Source: Lachnospiraceae bacterium
GTDB lineage: Bacteria > Bacillota > Clostridia > Lachnospirales > Lachnospiraceae
DNA length: 26,243 nucleotides
NCBI GenBank assembly: GCA_900751785.1
Contig: CAADSM010000067.1
Span: 1-26,243 of the forward strand
Reading direction: 5' to 3'
The position numbers and the translations under genes are program-made. How positions within the stretch are numbered: position 1 is the first letter of the stretch; the number at the start of each line of letters is the position of its first letter. The notes beneath the pieces are model-generated. The model worked only from the letters and a program-made list of their open reading frames with translations. It did not search any database and was not told the DNA's origin. This document shows positions 15,668-24,899 of the stretch, one piece after another.

Positions 15668-16321
15668 TCAATCCCTCGTCTCCATCAGGATCACGACTCC
15701 GAACGAGAACGCGATCTCTACCGTATCCTCCGCGTATTCATTGCTCACACAGAGGCTTCCATAGGGTCTCAGGACGTGATTTTTCAGGGGATATTTCGCC
15801 CCGGTAATATTGAAGTCATCCACAGGGAACTCAAGCGGGAAGACAGAGAAGAACGGTCCGAACGCCTCTTCTCTCCGCAGAGTGATCCCATGATCAAGAA
15901 GCCTGATCTGATTGTGACTGTCCACGATCCGCGCGTCTGCTCCCGCATCCAGCGCCACCTTAAGGCTCTGCACATTCGCCCACAGATGGTCCGCCCGCTT
16001 TCCCGTCCCTCCCAGGATCCAGATCTCATGGCGGCGAAGGTCAAGACAGAGTCTCAGGGCGATCTCCGTGTCTGAGGCGTCCTTCACCGGGTTAAACTCT
16101 CTGATCGGGATCTTTGTCTCGTTGCGGTAATACGCCACCACATCATCCGGAGCACTGTCAAAATCCCCCACAATATAGTCAGGCTTTATATCATGATCAT
16201 GAAGAAAGACAAGTCCCCTGTCCACACCGATGATAAACTCCGTATCCTCACTGTTCAAAATTGGAAGGGCGAACTCTTCTTCGAGCAGCCCGCCGCTTAC
16301 GATCACAGTCCGTTTACTCAT
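15668..16321 (-). CDS. thiN: thiamine diphosphokinase
   Basis: This enzyme transfers pyrophosphate from ATP to thiamine, giving thiamine diphosphate, the cofactor needed by NifJ and other enzymes. The 217-residue protein shows the family's acidic motifs VGDFDS (51-56), DASDTE (81-86) and GGTGKRADH (104-112), followed by a C-terminal beta-domain that binds thiamine. Its ATG lies inside the end of rpe (ATGAGTAA; 8-base overlap), so translation is coupled. The order rsgA-rpe-thiN is conserved in many Firmicutes and supports the call. Confidence 0.93.
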   Translation of the reverse strand: MSKRTVIVSGGLLEEEFALPILNSEDTEFIIGVDRGLVFLHDHDIKPDYIVGDFDSAPDDVVAYYRNETKIPIREFNPVKDASDTEIALRLCLDLRRHEIWILGGTGKRADHLWANVQSLKVALDAGADARIVDSHNQIRLLDHGITLRREEAFGPFFSVFPLEFPVDDFNITGAKYPLKNHVLRPYGSLCVSNEYAEDTVEIAFSFGVVILMETRD

Positions 16322-16976
16322 AACTTCTCAATATCTCCATAAATTTCTCTGTGTTTTCCCTGATATCATTCTTAAACACACCGGAACCCGAGACGATGAC
16401 ATTCGCTCCCGCTTCCAGCACTTCCGCTACATTGGATGGATAGATCCCGCCGTCTACCTCAATATCTGCCGGCAGGTTCCGCTCATCCAGGAGTTTCCGA
16501 AGCTCTCTGATCTTATCGAGAGACTCCGGGATAAATGCCTGGCCGCCGAATCCCGGCTCCACACTCATGACCAGGAACATCTCCGCCCGGTCAAGATAAG
16601 GCAGCAGCGCCTCGACCGGAGTGGCCGGCTTGATCGATATCCCGGCTTTCACTCCGCAGGCATGGATCTTATCCAGTGTCTCAGACAGGTCGCTGCACGC
16701 CTCGAGATGTACCGTGATGAGATCTGCGCCGCATTTTGCAAATTCCTCCACATAACGCACCGGCTCTTCTATCATCAGATGAACATCCATCACCTGTCCC
16801 GTCACTCCACGGATCGAAGCCAGGACCGGCATCCCGAAGGAAATGCTCGGCACGAACATCCCGTCCATCACATCAAAATGGATGTACTGTGCTCCCCCTT
16901 CTTCTGTAATCTTAAGCTGCTCTCCCAGGCGCTTGAAATCTCCTGAGAGTATGGATGGCGCTAAAATCCTGTTCAT
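16314..16976 (-). CDS. rpe: ribulose-phosphate 3-epimerase
   Basis: Rpe interconverts ribulose 5-phosphate and xylulose 5-phosphate in the pentose phosphate pathway. The 220-residue TIM barrel has APSILSGDF near the start, His33 and Asp35 in HFDVMDGMFVP, His66 in DVHLMIEEP, the phosphate loop MSVEPGFGGQ (137-146) and Asp175 in VDGGIYPSN. These are the metal ligands and acid/base residues of the family. It follows rsgA with a 3-base gap and overlaps thiN by 8 bases. Confidence 0.97.
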   Translation of the reverse strand: MNRILAPSILSGDFKRLGEQLKITEEGGAQYIHFDVMDGMFVPSISFGMPVLASIRGVTGQVMDVHLMIEEPVRYVEEFAKCGADLITVHLEACSDLSETLDKIHACGVKAGISIKPATPVEALLPYLDRAEMFLVMSVEPGFGGQAFIPESLDKIRELRKLLDERNLPADIEVDGGIYPSNVAEVLEAGANVIVSGSGVFKNDIRENTEKFMEILRSYE

Positions 16977-16979
16977 CCT

Positions 16980-17876
16980 TTAATACCTTTTCCTTTCCTG
17001 AAGCTCCCGGTACATTTCCTCATAATCTCCGTACCGTATCTTGTGTATCTTTCCCTGCTCTACGGCATCTTTGACCGCGCATCCCGGTTCATGGATGTGG
17101 TCGCAGCCGCTGAACCGGCACTGTCCCTCATACGGAGCGAACTCCGGGAAACAGTATTTCAGCTCTTCTTTCTCAAAATCGTTTACATACAGCGAGCTGA
17201 ATCCCGGCGTATCCATGATATACGAATCCTCGTTGATGACGATCAGCTCGGAGTGGCGGGTCGTATGTTTTCCCCGCGAGATCTTCCGGCTGATATTCCC
17301 TGTTTCCATCTGCACATGCGGCTGGATGAGATTGATCAGTGAGGACTTTCCGACTCCGGACGGTCCGGCGATCGCGGTAGTTTTTCCCTTCAGAAAGGCT
17401 TTCAGCCTTTCAATATTGATCTGTTCCCTTGCGCTTGTAAATACAAGCGGGCAGCCGCACCCTCTGTAGATCTCGTCCAGCTTCTCGATATCCGGACTTT
17501 CGGCAATGTCCGTCTTGTTAAAGCACAGCACTGTCGGGATATCTTTCCTCTCCATCATGACCAGAAAACGGTCCAGGAGATTGAAATGGGGTTCCGGCTC
17601 AGTCACCGCGAACACCACAAGAGCCTGATCGATATTCGCCACTGCCGGGCGGATCAGCTCATTCTTTCTCGGAAGGATCTTCGTGATGTTCCCTTCCATA
17701 TCCTTCTCATCAAGGATTTCGATCTCGGCGTCGTCCCCCACGAGAGGCTTGATACCGTCTTTGCGGAAAACGCCTTTTGCCTTACACTCATAAACACCGG
17801 ATCCTACTACGTGAACGTAGTAGAATCCGGCGATTCCTTTTACAATTTTTCCCTGCATGATATTACTGCTTCTCAT
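16980..17876 (-). CDS. rsgA: small ribosomal subunit biogenesis GTPase RsgA
   Basis: RsgA is a circularly permuted GTPase that checks late maturation of the 30S subunit. The 298-residue protein has an OB-fold N-terminus (about 8-75), then the permuted G motifs: NKTD (120-123), GPSGVGKSS (171-179), DTPG (222-225), and a C-terminal zinc site of Cys253, Cys258, His260 and Cys266. Start: the ATG at 17876 is two bases after the prkC stop and lacks a clear ribosome site, so it would rely on coupling. The ATG at 17858 would give the usual N-terminus (MQGKIVKGIAGFYY) and has GAGAAG about 10 bases before it. Either is possible. The prpC-prkC-rsgA-rpe-thiN order is typical. Confidence 0.96.
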   Translation of the reverse strand: MRSSNIMQGKIVKGIAGFYYVHVVGSGVYECKAKGVFRKDGIKPLVGDDAEIEILDEKDMEGNITKILPRKNELIRPAVANIDQALVVFAVTEPEPHFNLLDRFLVMMERKDIPTVLCFNKTDIAESPDIEKLDEIYRGCGCPLVFTSAREQINIERLKAFLKGKTTAIAGPSGVGKSSLINLIQPHVQMETGNISRKISRGKHTTRHSELIVINEDSYIMDTPGFSSLYVNDFEKEELKYCFPEFAPYEGQCRFSGCDHIHEPGCAVKDAVEQGKIHKIRYGDYEEMYRELQERKRY

Positions 17877-17878
17877 GG

Positions 17879-19933
17879 TCAGTTTGTATTGTCTGTATCC
17901 GAGTTTCCTGAGGATGAACCTCCGGACGACTCTGGCCCGATGCTTACAGTGAATCCTACGGCAGTACCCTCCGCGACTTCAGTACCCGGACTGATCGTCT
18001 GATTCATGACATATCCCGGAGTAATGCTGCTGCTGTTCGCTTCCGTCACCTTTCCCACTTCAAGCCCTGCTGCGGTCAGCGCCTGTTCTGCCTCTTCCCT
18101 GGTCATGCCCGTTGTCAGGTTCGGCACTGTAACTGTCTTCGTCTCAGGTCCAAGGCTCACAACATAGCTCACGGTGCTGCCTTCTTCCACCTGTTCTCCC
18201 TCGAGCGGCGACTGGGAAATAACCTGTCCTGCCGGCTCGTCGCTGTACTGCTCAGTAACACTTCCGACCAGTCCGGCGCTCGTAAGAGCCGCCTCCGCGT
18301 CCGCGGCCTCTCTGCCGACAAGCTTCGGCACAGGCACCATCTTTGTCTCAGGACCTGTGCTGACTACGATCGTCACCTCTGATCCTTCCTCAACCTCGGT
18401 CCCAGCATCCGGGCTGACCGAAATAACGCGTCCTGCATCCACATCATCGCTGGTCTCAAATTCCTTCTTCACGATAAGCCCTGCGTCCTCGATCTCTTTC
18501 TCGGCATCAGCTTCTTCATCATTGACGACATTCGGCACCTGCACCATCTTTGTCTCAGGACCTGTGCTGACTACGACTTCAATGGTCGTATGTTCATCGA
18601 CCTTCTCACCCTCGCCGGGATCCTGGCTTATGATCTCTCCCTCGGCATACTCGTCCGATGCCTCTCTTCCGGAAACGCGCATTCCGAGATTCTTGTCATT
18701 CAGCTCATCACGCGCCTCATCCTCTGTCATCCCGCGCACATCCGGAACATCTACCTGTTTCTCGGTCGTCGCTGTGATGCCCGGGCCGCTGAAGACGCCG
18801 ACTGCACTTCCTACAAGGAAGATGACCAGAAGGGCAACGATCACACCTGCAACGATCAGCAGGATCCGCATGATCTTCTTGGTATCAGGATTTACATCCT
18901 TCTTCTTCCTGCGCTCTTCCTGGTAGTCGTCATCGTCCTCCTCGTCTTCGTCGTCATATTCATCTTCATCATAGTCGTCATCATATTCGTCGTCTTCGTC
19001 ATCATACCGCTGATTCTGGAGCTGCTCCAGTTCTTCCGTGGACATGACGACCGTGCGGTCCGAATCCGGTGCCGCCGCGGCAACGCTTCCCGTGATGACA
19101 AAGTCCCCGTCCGGATCCACAAGGGATCTCTTCAGATCCAGGAGCAGTGATTCACAGTCGTGATATCTGCGCTCCGGGTTCTTCTGCGTACATTTCATGA
19201 TAATGCACTCCAGGCTGTACGGAATGCCCGGCACCTCTTTGGACGGAGAGACGATCTCCTCCTGCAGATGCTTGAGCGCCACGCTGACCGTGGAGTCGCC
19301 GTCAAACGGAACATGTCCCGTGATCATCTCGTACATGGTGATGCCTGCGGAGTAGATATCGCTCTTCTCGTCCACACGTCCGCCTCTCGCCTGCTCCGGA
19401 GATGTATAATGGACCGATCCCATGACACTCGCGCTGATCGTCTGTGTGGACGTAGTTGCCCGCGCGATGCCGAAATCAGTTACTTTTACTTTTCCTTCTT
19501 TTGATATGATGATATTCTGCGGCTTGATATCCCGGTGGATGATGTGGCGGTTGTGTGCCGCCTGTATCCCCGTCACCATCTGAATTGAAATGCTGATGGT
19601 CTCCTTGGCAGAGAGCTTTCCTTTCTTCTGGATATAATCCTTCAGTGTGATGCCTTCTACCAGCTCCATGACCATATAGTAAAGCCCGCGGTCCTGACCG
19701 ACGTCATAGACATTGACCACGTTCGGGTGCATCAGCCCCGCGGCTGCCTGTGCTTCGCTCAAAAACTTCTGGATAAACACCTGATCTGACCGGTAATCAC
19801 TTTTCAAAACCTTGATTGCCACATACCGGTTCAGCTTGTGATCCTTGCCTTTGTAGACATCCGCCATGCCGCCGGAGCCGACACGGCCGAGGATCTCATA
19901 TCTCTTCCCTAAAAAAACGCCTTCTTTGATCAT
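17879..19933 (-). CDS. prkC: PASTA-domain Ser/Thr protein kinase
   Basis: This 684-residue membrane kinase senses muropeptides or lipid II through external PASTA domains and phosphorylates proteins of growth, division and translation. The kinase domain (about 10-268) has glycine loop GSGGMA, Lys41, catalytic HRDIKPQN (133-140), DFG (153-155) and SPEQ. A strikingly acidic, tyrosine-dotted tract (about 310-340) and a basic patch (341-346) precede one membrane helix (356-378). Four PASTA domains follow (about 393-458, 464-526, 532-595, 600-667), then a Ser/Gly-rich tail. Neighbours: it overlaps the phosphatase gene by four bases (ATGA), giving coupled synthesis of opposing enzymes. Residues needed for activity are all present. 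Confidence 0.97.
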   Translation of the reverse strand: MIKEGVFLGKRYEILGRVGSGGMADVYKGKDHKLNRYVAIKVLKSDYRSDQVFIQKFLSEAQAAAGLMHPNVVNVYDVGQDRGLYYMVMELVEGITLKDYIQKKGKLSAKETISISIQMVTGIQAAHNRHIIHRDIKPQNIIISKEGKVKVTDFGIARATTSTQTISASVMGSVHYTSPEQARGGRVDEKSDIYSAGITMYEMITGHVPFDGDSTVSVALKHLQEEIVSPSKEVPGIPYSLECIIMKCTQKNPERRYHDCESLLLDLKRSLVDPDGDFVITGSVAAAAPDSDRTVVMSTEELEQLQNQRYDDEDDEYDDDYDEDEYDDEDEEDDDDYQEERRKKKDVNPDTKKIMRILLIVAGVIVALLVIFLVGSAVGVFSGPGITATTEKQVDVPDVRGMTEDEARDELNDKNLGMRVSGREASDEYAEGEIISQDPGEGEKVDEHTTIEVVVSTGPETKMVQVPNVVNDEEADAEKEIEDAGLIVKKEFETSDDVDAGRVISVSPDAGTEVEEGSEVTIVVSTGPETKMVPVPKLVGREAADAEAALTSAGLVGSVTEQYSDEPAGQVISQSPLEGEQVEEGSTVSYVVSLGPETKTVTVPNLTTGMTREEAEQALTAAGLEVGKVTEANSSSITPGYVMNQTISPGTEVAEGTAVGFTVSIGPESSGGSSSGNSDTDNTN

Positions 19934-20670
19934 ACACTCACCTCATCTGCAAACGGCTCAACCAGTACGACCCCTATATTATCCGTACCGCCGTTCTCTT
20001 TTGCCGCCTCAACCAGAGACTGTGCCGCTTCCACGATATCGCGGCCGCCCTGCACGATATGGAAGAGTTCTTCATCCTCCACCATATTGCTCAGACCGTC
20101 TGTGCACATCAGGATGATGTCTCCCCTTTTCAGACGGTGTTCGTAAAAATCAACATCCACATCGGCTTTGGCGCCGATCGCTCTTGTGATGATATTCTTA
20201 TCCGGGTGATGCTTCGCCTCCTCCGGCTTGATCCCGCCGAGCCGCACCATCTCTTCGACGAGAGAGTGGTCCTTGGTGAGCTGCTGTATGCCCTGGTTGA
20301 TCAGGTACAGACGGCTGTCGCCCACATTTGCGAAATACATCATCTGGTTTACAATGGTCGCTGCCACGATGGTGGTTCCCATGCCTTTCAGGTGCGCGTC
20401 CCTGGAGGCCTCTTTTATGATCTCCCGGTTGGCTGTCTTGATGGCGCTGACAAGGACTCTCTCGATATCCTCGCCCTCGCTTCTCTCCAGCTCTCTCTTC
20501 AGCACCTCTACTGTATACTTGGAGGCATAGTCTCCTGCCTGGTGACCGCCCATGCCGTCCGCTACAACGAACAGATTGCGGAGAATACCCAGCGGTCTGT
20601 CTGTCGCATAGACATAATCCTGATTCACCTGTCGTACCATTCCAACGTCTGTAATTGAAAATGTCCTCAT
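19930..20670 (-). CDS. prpC: PP2C-type Ser/Thr phosphatase (PrpC/Stp)
   Basis: The 246-residue metal-dependent phosphatase reverses phosphorylation by PrkC. PPM/PP2C motifs are complete: Asp8 in ITDVGMVRQVNQD, VVADGMGGH (35-43), ANVGDSR (114-120), CTDGL with Asp191, and GGTDN with Asp230, all metal-binding acids of the fold. No membrane segment, so cytoplasmic. It lies between rlmN (10-base gap) and prkC (4-base overlap), the standard Firmicutes arrangement. Confidence 0.97.
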   Translation of the reverse strand: MRTFSITDVGMVRQVNQDYVYATDRPLGILRNLFVVADGMGGHQAGDYASKYTVEVLKRELERSEGEDIERVLVSAIKTANREIIKEASRDAHLKGMGTTIVAATIVNQMMYFANVGDSRLYLINQGIQQLTKDHSLVEEMVRLGGIKPEEAKHHPDKNIITRAIGAKADVDVDFYEHRLKRGDIILMCTDGLSNMVEDEELFHIVQGGRDIVEAAQSLVEAAKENGGTDNIGVVLVEPFADEVSV

Positions 20671-20680
20671 ATCTTTCTCC

Positions 20681-21721
20681 TTATTCTCTGTCAGTTTTCA
20701 CATAGCGGCGTCTGAGCTGCCCGCAGGCCCCGTCGATATCAGAGCCCATTTCCCTTCTTATAGTAACATTTATTCCGCTTTTTTCAAGTTTATTTTTGAA
20801 ATTCAGGGCATTTTCCCTGCTCGGGCGCACAAAATCCCGTTCTTTCACAGGATTGACCGGAATCAGGTTGAGATGGCAGTTTCTCGGCCGCAGGAGCTCT
20901 GTCAGCTCCCGCGCATCTTCGTCTGTGTCATTCACCCCGTGGACCAGGCTGTACTCGAACGTCACACGCCTGCCCGTCTTCCTGAAATACTCATCGCACG
21001 CCCCCAGCACCTCCATAAGGTCATACTTGTTCGCGACAGGCATGAGCCTCTTCCGCTTCTCCTGGGTGGAGCCGTGGAGCGAAAGGGCAAGGGTGATCTG
21101 CAGATCTTCCTCCGCAAGCTTCTGTATCCCCGGCACGATCCCGCAGGTGGATACCGTCACGCTGCGCTGGCTGATGTTCAGGCCGTGTCCGTCCGTCAAA
21201 AGCCGGATAAACTTCACAAAATTATCGTAGTTGTCCAGAGGCTCCCCTGTGCCCATAACGACCACATTAGAGACCCTCTCCCCGGTGATCTTCTGGATCT
21301 GATAAACCTGCCCCAGCATCTCCGAGGCGGAGAGATTCCTCTGGAGTCCTCCGATCGTCGACGCGCAGAACGCGCACCCCATGCGGCATCCCGCCTGGGA
21401 GGAGATGCATACCGAATTGCCGTGCTTATACCGCATCAGCACGCTCTCCACCACATTGCCGTCATACAGCCGGAAGAGGAACTTGTTCGTGCCGTCCAGC
21501 TTTGACACCTGACGCTCCAGCATCTCCACAGGCAGGATGACATACTCCTCATCCAGCCTCTCCCGCAGGCCTTTCGACAGATTCGTCATCTCCCCGAAGC
21601 TGTCCGCCAGCTTTACATGAAGCCACTCGTAGATCTGCTTTGCCCGGAACGCCTTTTCGCCCATGCTCTCCACTTCTTTTTGCAGCTCTTCATATCCAAA
21701 TGCGCGGATATCCTTTTTCAT
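20681..21721 (-). CDS. rlmN: dual-specificity 23S rRNA/tRNA adenine-C2 methyltransferase
   Basis: RlmN is a radical-SAM enzyme that methylates C2 of A2503 in 23S rRNA and of A37 in some tRNAs. The 346-residue protein has the cluster motif Cys112-x3-Cys116-x2-Cys119 (CRMGCAFC), GTGEPL for SAM binding and the C-terminal catalytic Cys333 (GACGQL). Together with the RlmN-type N-terminal domain (YEWLHVK) this fits RlmN; Cfr shares the motifs but differs in context and is less likely here. AAGGA precedes the ATG. A 114-base gap separates it from rsmB and contains a GC-rich 7-bp hairpin (21796-21819) without a T run, so read-through is likely. Confidence 0.96.
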   Translation of the reverse strand: MKKDIRAFGYEELQKEVESMGEKAFRAKQIYEWLHVKLADSFGEMTNLSKGLRERLDEEYVILPVEMLERQVSKLDGTNKFLFRLYDGNVVESVLMRYKHGNSVCISSQAGCRMGCAFCASTIGGLQRNLSASEMLGQVYQIQKITGERVSNVVVMGTGEPLDNYDNFVKFIRLLTDGHGLNISQRSVTVSTCGIVPGIQKLAEEDLQITLALSLHGSTQEKRKRLMPVANKYDLMEVLGACDEYFRKTGRRVTFEYSLVHGVNDTDEDARELTELLRPRNCHLNLIPVNPVKERDFVRPSRENALNFKNKLEKSGINVTIRREMGSDIDGACGQLRRRYVKTDRE

Positions 21722-21835
21722 TGTGTATCCTTCCCCTGTCTCTGTTATTCTTCTTTCTTCATGCAGCAGCCTGCACCCGCATTCCGCGGAAAGGAAGCGC
21801 GCTCAGAGTATGGCGCGCTCACATCCTTCCCCAGA

Positions 21836-23206
21836 TCACTGCACATGCTGCTCCTGCGGCGAACGCTTCACCAGTCTGGCGATAAAGAATCCGTCGCATT
21901 TATGTATCCCGGGCAAAAGCTGGATGCACCCTTTCTCGGTGACACTCTCCCGCAGCTCCGGGCAGAGCCGCCCGCCGATGTCATCCTGCTCAAACTCCGG
22001 GGATTTTTCAAGGAACCAGTGTACATTGCCGATGTTCTCCGCCGGGTTCACCGTACACGTACTGTACAGGAGCACGCCGCCCGGCTTCACATAGCCCTGC
22101 ACACAGCTCAGGATCTGTCTCTGCAGCTTTACCAGTTCCTCTGCCCCCTCCGGGGACGCTTTATATCTAAGATCTGCTTTCTTTCCCAAAACACCCAGGC
22201 CGGAGCACGGGAGGTCCGCGATCACCAGATCAGCCTTCTCCTCGAATGCTTCGTCAAACACTGTGGCATCCCATACCTCGGCATCGATATTTTCAAGCCC
22301 CGCGCGCTCAATATTTTCACGGATCAGATCTGCCTTCTGCTCCGTCAGGTCCCTTGCCTGCACATGTCCGGTCCCTTCCATCCGCTCCGCCGCGTGGACT
22401 GCCTTGCCGCCCGGTGCGGCGCACACGTCGATCACCTCGTCTCCCTTCTGGGGACCTGCGATCTCTCCCGCCAGCATGGAGCTGACGTCCTGTACGGTGA
22501 ACAGCCCCTCCCGGAAGCTCTCAAGTCCGTCCAGATAGTCATATCCTGCGATCTCAAATGCATAGGGCAGATACGGGTGCGGCGTCGTCCGGACGCCTTC
22601 TTCCTCCAGACGGCTTCTCAGCTCTTCCGGGGAAATGCGGTCCAGACGACAGCGGATCGTGAGAGGCTTTTCCTCCTGAAAGTCCTTCAGCATCGTCTCG
22701 ACTGTTTCCCTGCTGTAATTTTTTTCCCAGAGTTCAATGATCCACTCCGGACAGGAATATTTCACCGAGAGCGCTCTCCCCCCTTTTGCGGGGTACTCGA
22801 CCTGATTCATCCCCCTCGCCGTGCTCCTGAGCACGCCGTTCACATAGCCCTTCAGTCCCGAAAATCCTTTCCTCACCGCAAGATTCACGGCCTCGCTGCA
22901 CACCGCTCTGTCCGGAACCGAATCCATATATTTCAGCTGATACACCGCACTCCTTAAGATATTGCGGATGACAGGCTTCATCTTCTTCACTTTTACTTTG
23001 GAAAACTGATCCAGAATATAGTCGATCTCGATCATGTGCTCCAGCGTCCCCTCTGTCACACGCGTGATAAAAGCCCGCTCGCGCTTCTCGAGATACTGGT
23101 ATTTCTCCAGCACCTCCCTGAGCACGATATGGCTGTACGCTCCATTCTCCGTCACTTCCATGAGAATGGCGAGCACGATCTCCCTCTCATTTATTCCCTT
23201 AGTCAT
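21836..23206 (-). CDS. rsmB: 16S rRNA (cytosine-967-C5)-methyltransferase
   Basis: RsmB makes m5C967 in 16S rRNA. The 456-residue protein has a NusB-like N-terminal domain (about 1-140) and a Rossmann methyltransferase domain with SAM motif CAAPGGKA (about 262-270), DLPCSGLG (Cys near 334) and the catalytic YSTCTVNP (Cys near 386). Its ATG overlaps the end of the peptidase gene by 8 bases (ATGACTAA), so the two are coupled. Position after fmt is standard for Firmicutes. Confidence 0.96.
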   Translation of the reverse strand: MTKGINEREIVLAILMEVTENGAYSHIVLREVLEKYQYLEKRERAFITRVTEGTLEHMIEIDYILDQFSKVKVKKMKPVIRNILRSAVYQLKYMDSVPDRAVCSEAVNLAVRKGFSGLKGYVNGVLRSTARGMNQVEYPAKGGRALSVKYSCPEWIIELWEKNYSRETVETMLKDFQEEKPLTIRCRLDRISPEELRSRLEEEGVRTTPHPYLPYAFEIAGYDYLDGLESFREGLFTVQDVSSMLAGEIAGPQKGDEVIDVCAAPGGKAVHAAERMEGTGHVQARDLTEQKADLIRENIERAGLENIDAEVWDATVFDEAFEEKADLVIADLPCSGLGVLGKKADLRYKASPEGAEELVKLQRQILSCVQGYVKPGGVLLYSTCTVNPAENIGNVHWFLEKSPEFEQDDIGGRLCPELRESVTEKGCIQLLPGIHKCDGFFIARLVKRSPQEQHVQ

Positions 23207-23900
23207 TCCTTCTTCTTCCTCCTATGATGATGAGACGCAGGAACTGCAGGATCATAGACGCCGCGCTTGCCACATAGGTGAGCGCAGCGGCTCTGAGCAC
23301 CTTCTTCACATCTCCCACTTCATCCGGATAGAGCATCCCGGACGACTCCAGGACCTTCACCGCACGTCCTGACGCATTGAACTCTACCGGCAGCGTCACG
23401 ATCTGGAACAGCACTGCCGCCGAAAAGAGCAGGATCCCCAGATTGATAAGCAGCGCCGACATCTGGCTGTTCATGAGCAGCCCGACAAGGATCAGAGGCC
23501 AGGACAGCGTCGAGCCGAAATTCGCCACAGGGACGAGCGCGCCTCTGATCGAGAGCGGCGCATACCCGACTGCATGCTGCACTGCGTGTCCGCACTCGTG
23601 AGCCGCAACGCCGATCGCCGCGACAGACGAAGAATTATACACAGAATCAGACAGCCCCAGCGTCTTTTTCCCCGGGTTATAGTGATCTGTCAGATTTCCC
23701 GGGATATGGATCACCTGCACATCGTAGATCCCGTTCCTGCGCAGGATCTGCTCCGCAGCCTCTTTCCCTGTCATCCCGGAATGGCTCCTGACCCGCGAAT
23801 AGCGTGAAAACACACTTCTCACACGGCTCGACGCCGCCATACAGATCACCACACCGATCAGAACAAGCAGATAAGTCCAGTCATAATAATAGTAAAACAT
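23199..23900 (-). CDS. YugP-like membrane zinc metallopeptidase
   Basis: The 233-residue protein is a DUF/peptidase family member known as YugP: an N-terminal membrane helix (about 6-24), the zinc motif HECGH (101-105) in AAHECGHAVQHA, and two or three further hydrophobic helices (about 118-175 and 205-225). It is expected in the cytoplasmic membrane with the active site near the cytoplasmic face. Substrate unknown. It sits between fmt (48-base gap) and rsmB (8-base overlap), a position seen in many Clostridia; the link to translation genes is unexplained. Confidence 0.9.
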   Translation of the reverse strand: MFYYYYDWTYLLVLIGVVICMAASSRVRSVFSRYSRVRSHSGMTGKEAAEQILRRNGIYDVQVIHIPGNLTDHYNPGKKTLGLSDSVYNSSSVAAIGVAAHECGHAVQHAVGYAPLSIRGALVPVANFGSTLSWPLILVGLLMNSQMSALLINLGILLFSAAVLFQIVTLPVEFNASGRAVKVLESSGMLYPDEVGDVKKVLRAAALTYVASAASMILQFLRLIIIGGRRRND

Positions 23901-23948
23901 AGCATCATCCTCCTGAGATTTTTAAACCCTGCGCCGGATACAGCTCCT

Positions 23949-24896
23949 CTACGCGCGTTCTTCCCGCGTAAACACCGTTCCCTCTTCCAGCGCGTACCCC
24001 CTCAGGAATGCACCTGTCTCCATCCTTTTCTTTCCCGGGATCTGCAGCTCATACACACGCAGGATCCCGCTGCCGGTCTGCACCGCGAAATCATTCTTTC
24101 CGACAGACACGACCGTTCCCGGTTCCTGCGCTCCCTGACCTTCGCCTTCTGCCTTTGCCCGCCAGATCTTCATCACTTTTCCGTCCCAGTGTGTGTATGC
24201 GCTGGGCCAGGAGTTCAGCCCCCTCACAAGGCGCTCAATGCGCACTGCAGGCTCGCTCCAGTCGATGTCCCCCATCTTCTTATCCAGCATTTTCGCATAT
24301 GCGGTCGGGCTCTCTCCCTGCTTCTCAAAACCCGCCGTCCCGTTCTTCAATGCCTCCAGTGTCTTTACACAGAGCGCTGCACCTGCTTCAGCCAGCTTGT
24401 CATGGAGCGTCTCCCCGGTCTCATCCTCTGCCACCGGTATCTCGGTCTTCATGATCATGTCGCCGGTATCCAGGCCTTCATCCATCTGCATGGTAGTAAC
24501 GCCCGTCACTTCCTCTCCCTCGATGACTGCCCACTGGATCGGCGCCGCTCCGCGGTACTTCGGGAGCAGAGACGCATGGACGTTAATGCATCCATACGGC
24601 GTCATCTCCAGGATCGTCTTCGGCAGGATCTGGCCGAAGGCAATGACTACCATCACATCCGCATTGTATTTCCTCAGTTCCTCCACACACTCCGGATCGC
24701 GGATCTTCTTCGGCTGATAGACCGGGATCCCATGGCGCTGTGCAGCGGCCTTCACCGGAGTCGGCTGCATCTCCTTGCCCCGTCCCTTCGGTTTGTCAGG
24801 CTGGGTCACCGCAAGGCACACGTCGTGTCCCGCTTCCACAAGCGCCTCCAGCGTTCCGACGGCAAAGTCCGGAGTTCCCATAAAGATTATCCTCAT
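23949..24896 (-). CDS. fmt: methionyl-tRNA formyltransferase
   Basis: Fmt formylates Met-tRNA(fMet) using 10-formyl-tetrahydrofolate, needed for normal initiation. The 315-residue protein has the catalytic residues Asn105, His107 and Asp143, the SLLPKYRGA loop (109-117) and a C-terminal OB-like tRNA-binding domain (from about 207). It starts three bases after the def stop, so formylation and deformylation enzymes are made together. Confidence 0.98.
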   Translation of the reverse strand: MRIIFMGTPDFAVGTLEALVEAGHDVCLAVTQPDKPKGRGKEMQPTPVKAAAQRHGIPVYQPKKIRDPECVEELRKYNADVMVVIAFGQILPKTILEMTPYGCINVHASLLPKYRGAAPIQWAVIEGEEVTGVTTMQMDEGLDTGDMIMKTEIPVAEDETGETLHDKLAEAGAALCVKTLEALKNGTAGFEKQGESPTAYAKMLDKKMGDIDWSEPAVRIERLVRGLNSWPSAYTHWDGKVMKIWRAKAEGEGQGAQEPGTVVSVGKNDFAVQTGSGILRVYELQIPGKKRMETGAFLRGYALEEGTVFTREERA

Positions 24897-24899
24897 CTG

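Noticed and set aside
21796..21819. Terminator between rsmB and rlmN
   Set aside because: A 7-bp GC stem is present but no T run follows in either direction, so termination is not supported.
21617..22957. Long plus-strand open frame antisense to rlmN and rsmB
   Set aside because: It spans two conserved genes and their spacer on the opposite strand; the product resembles nothing.
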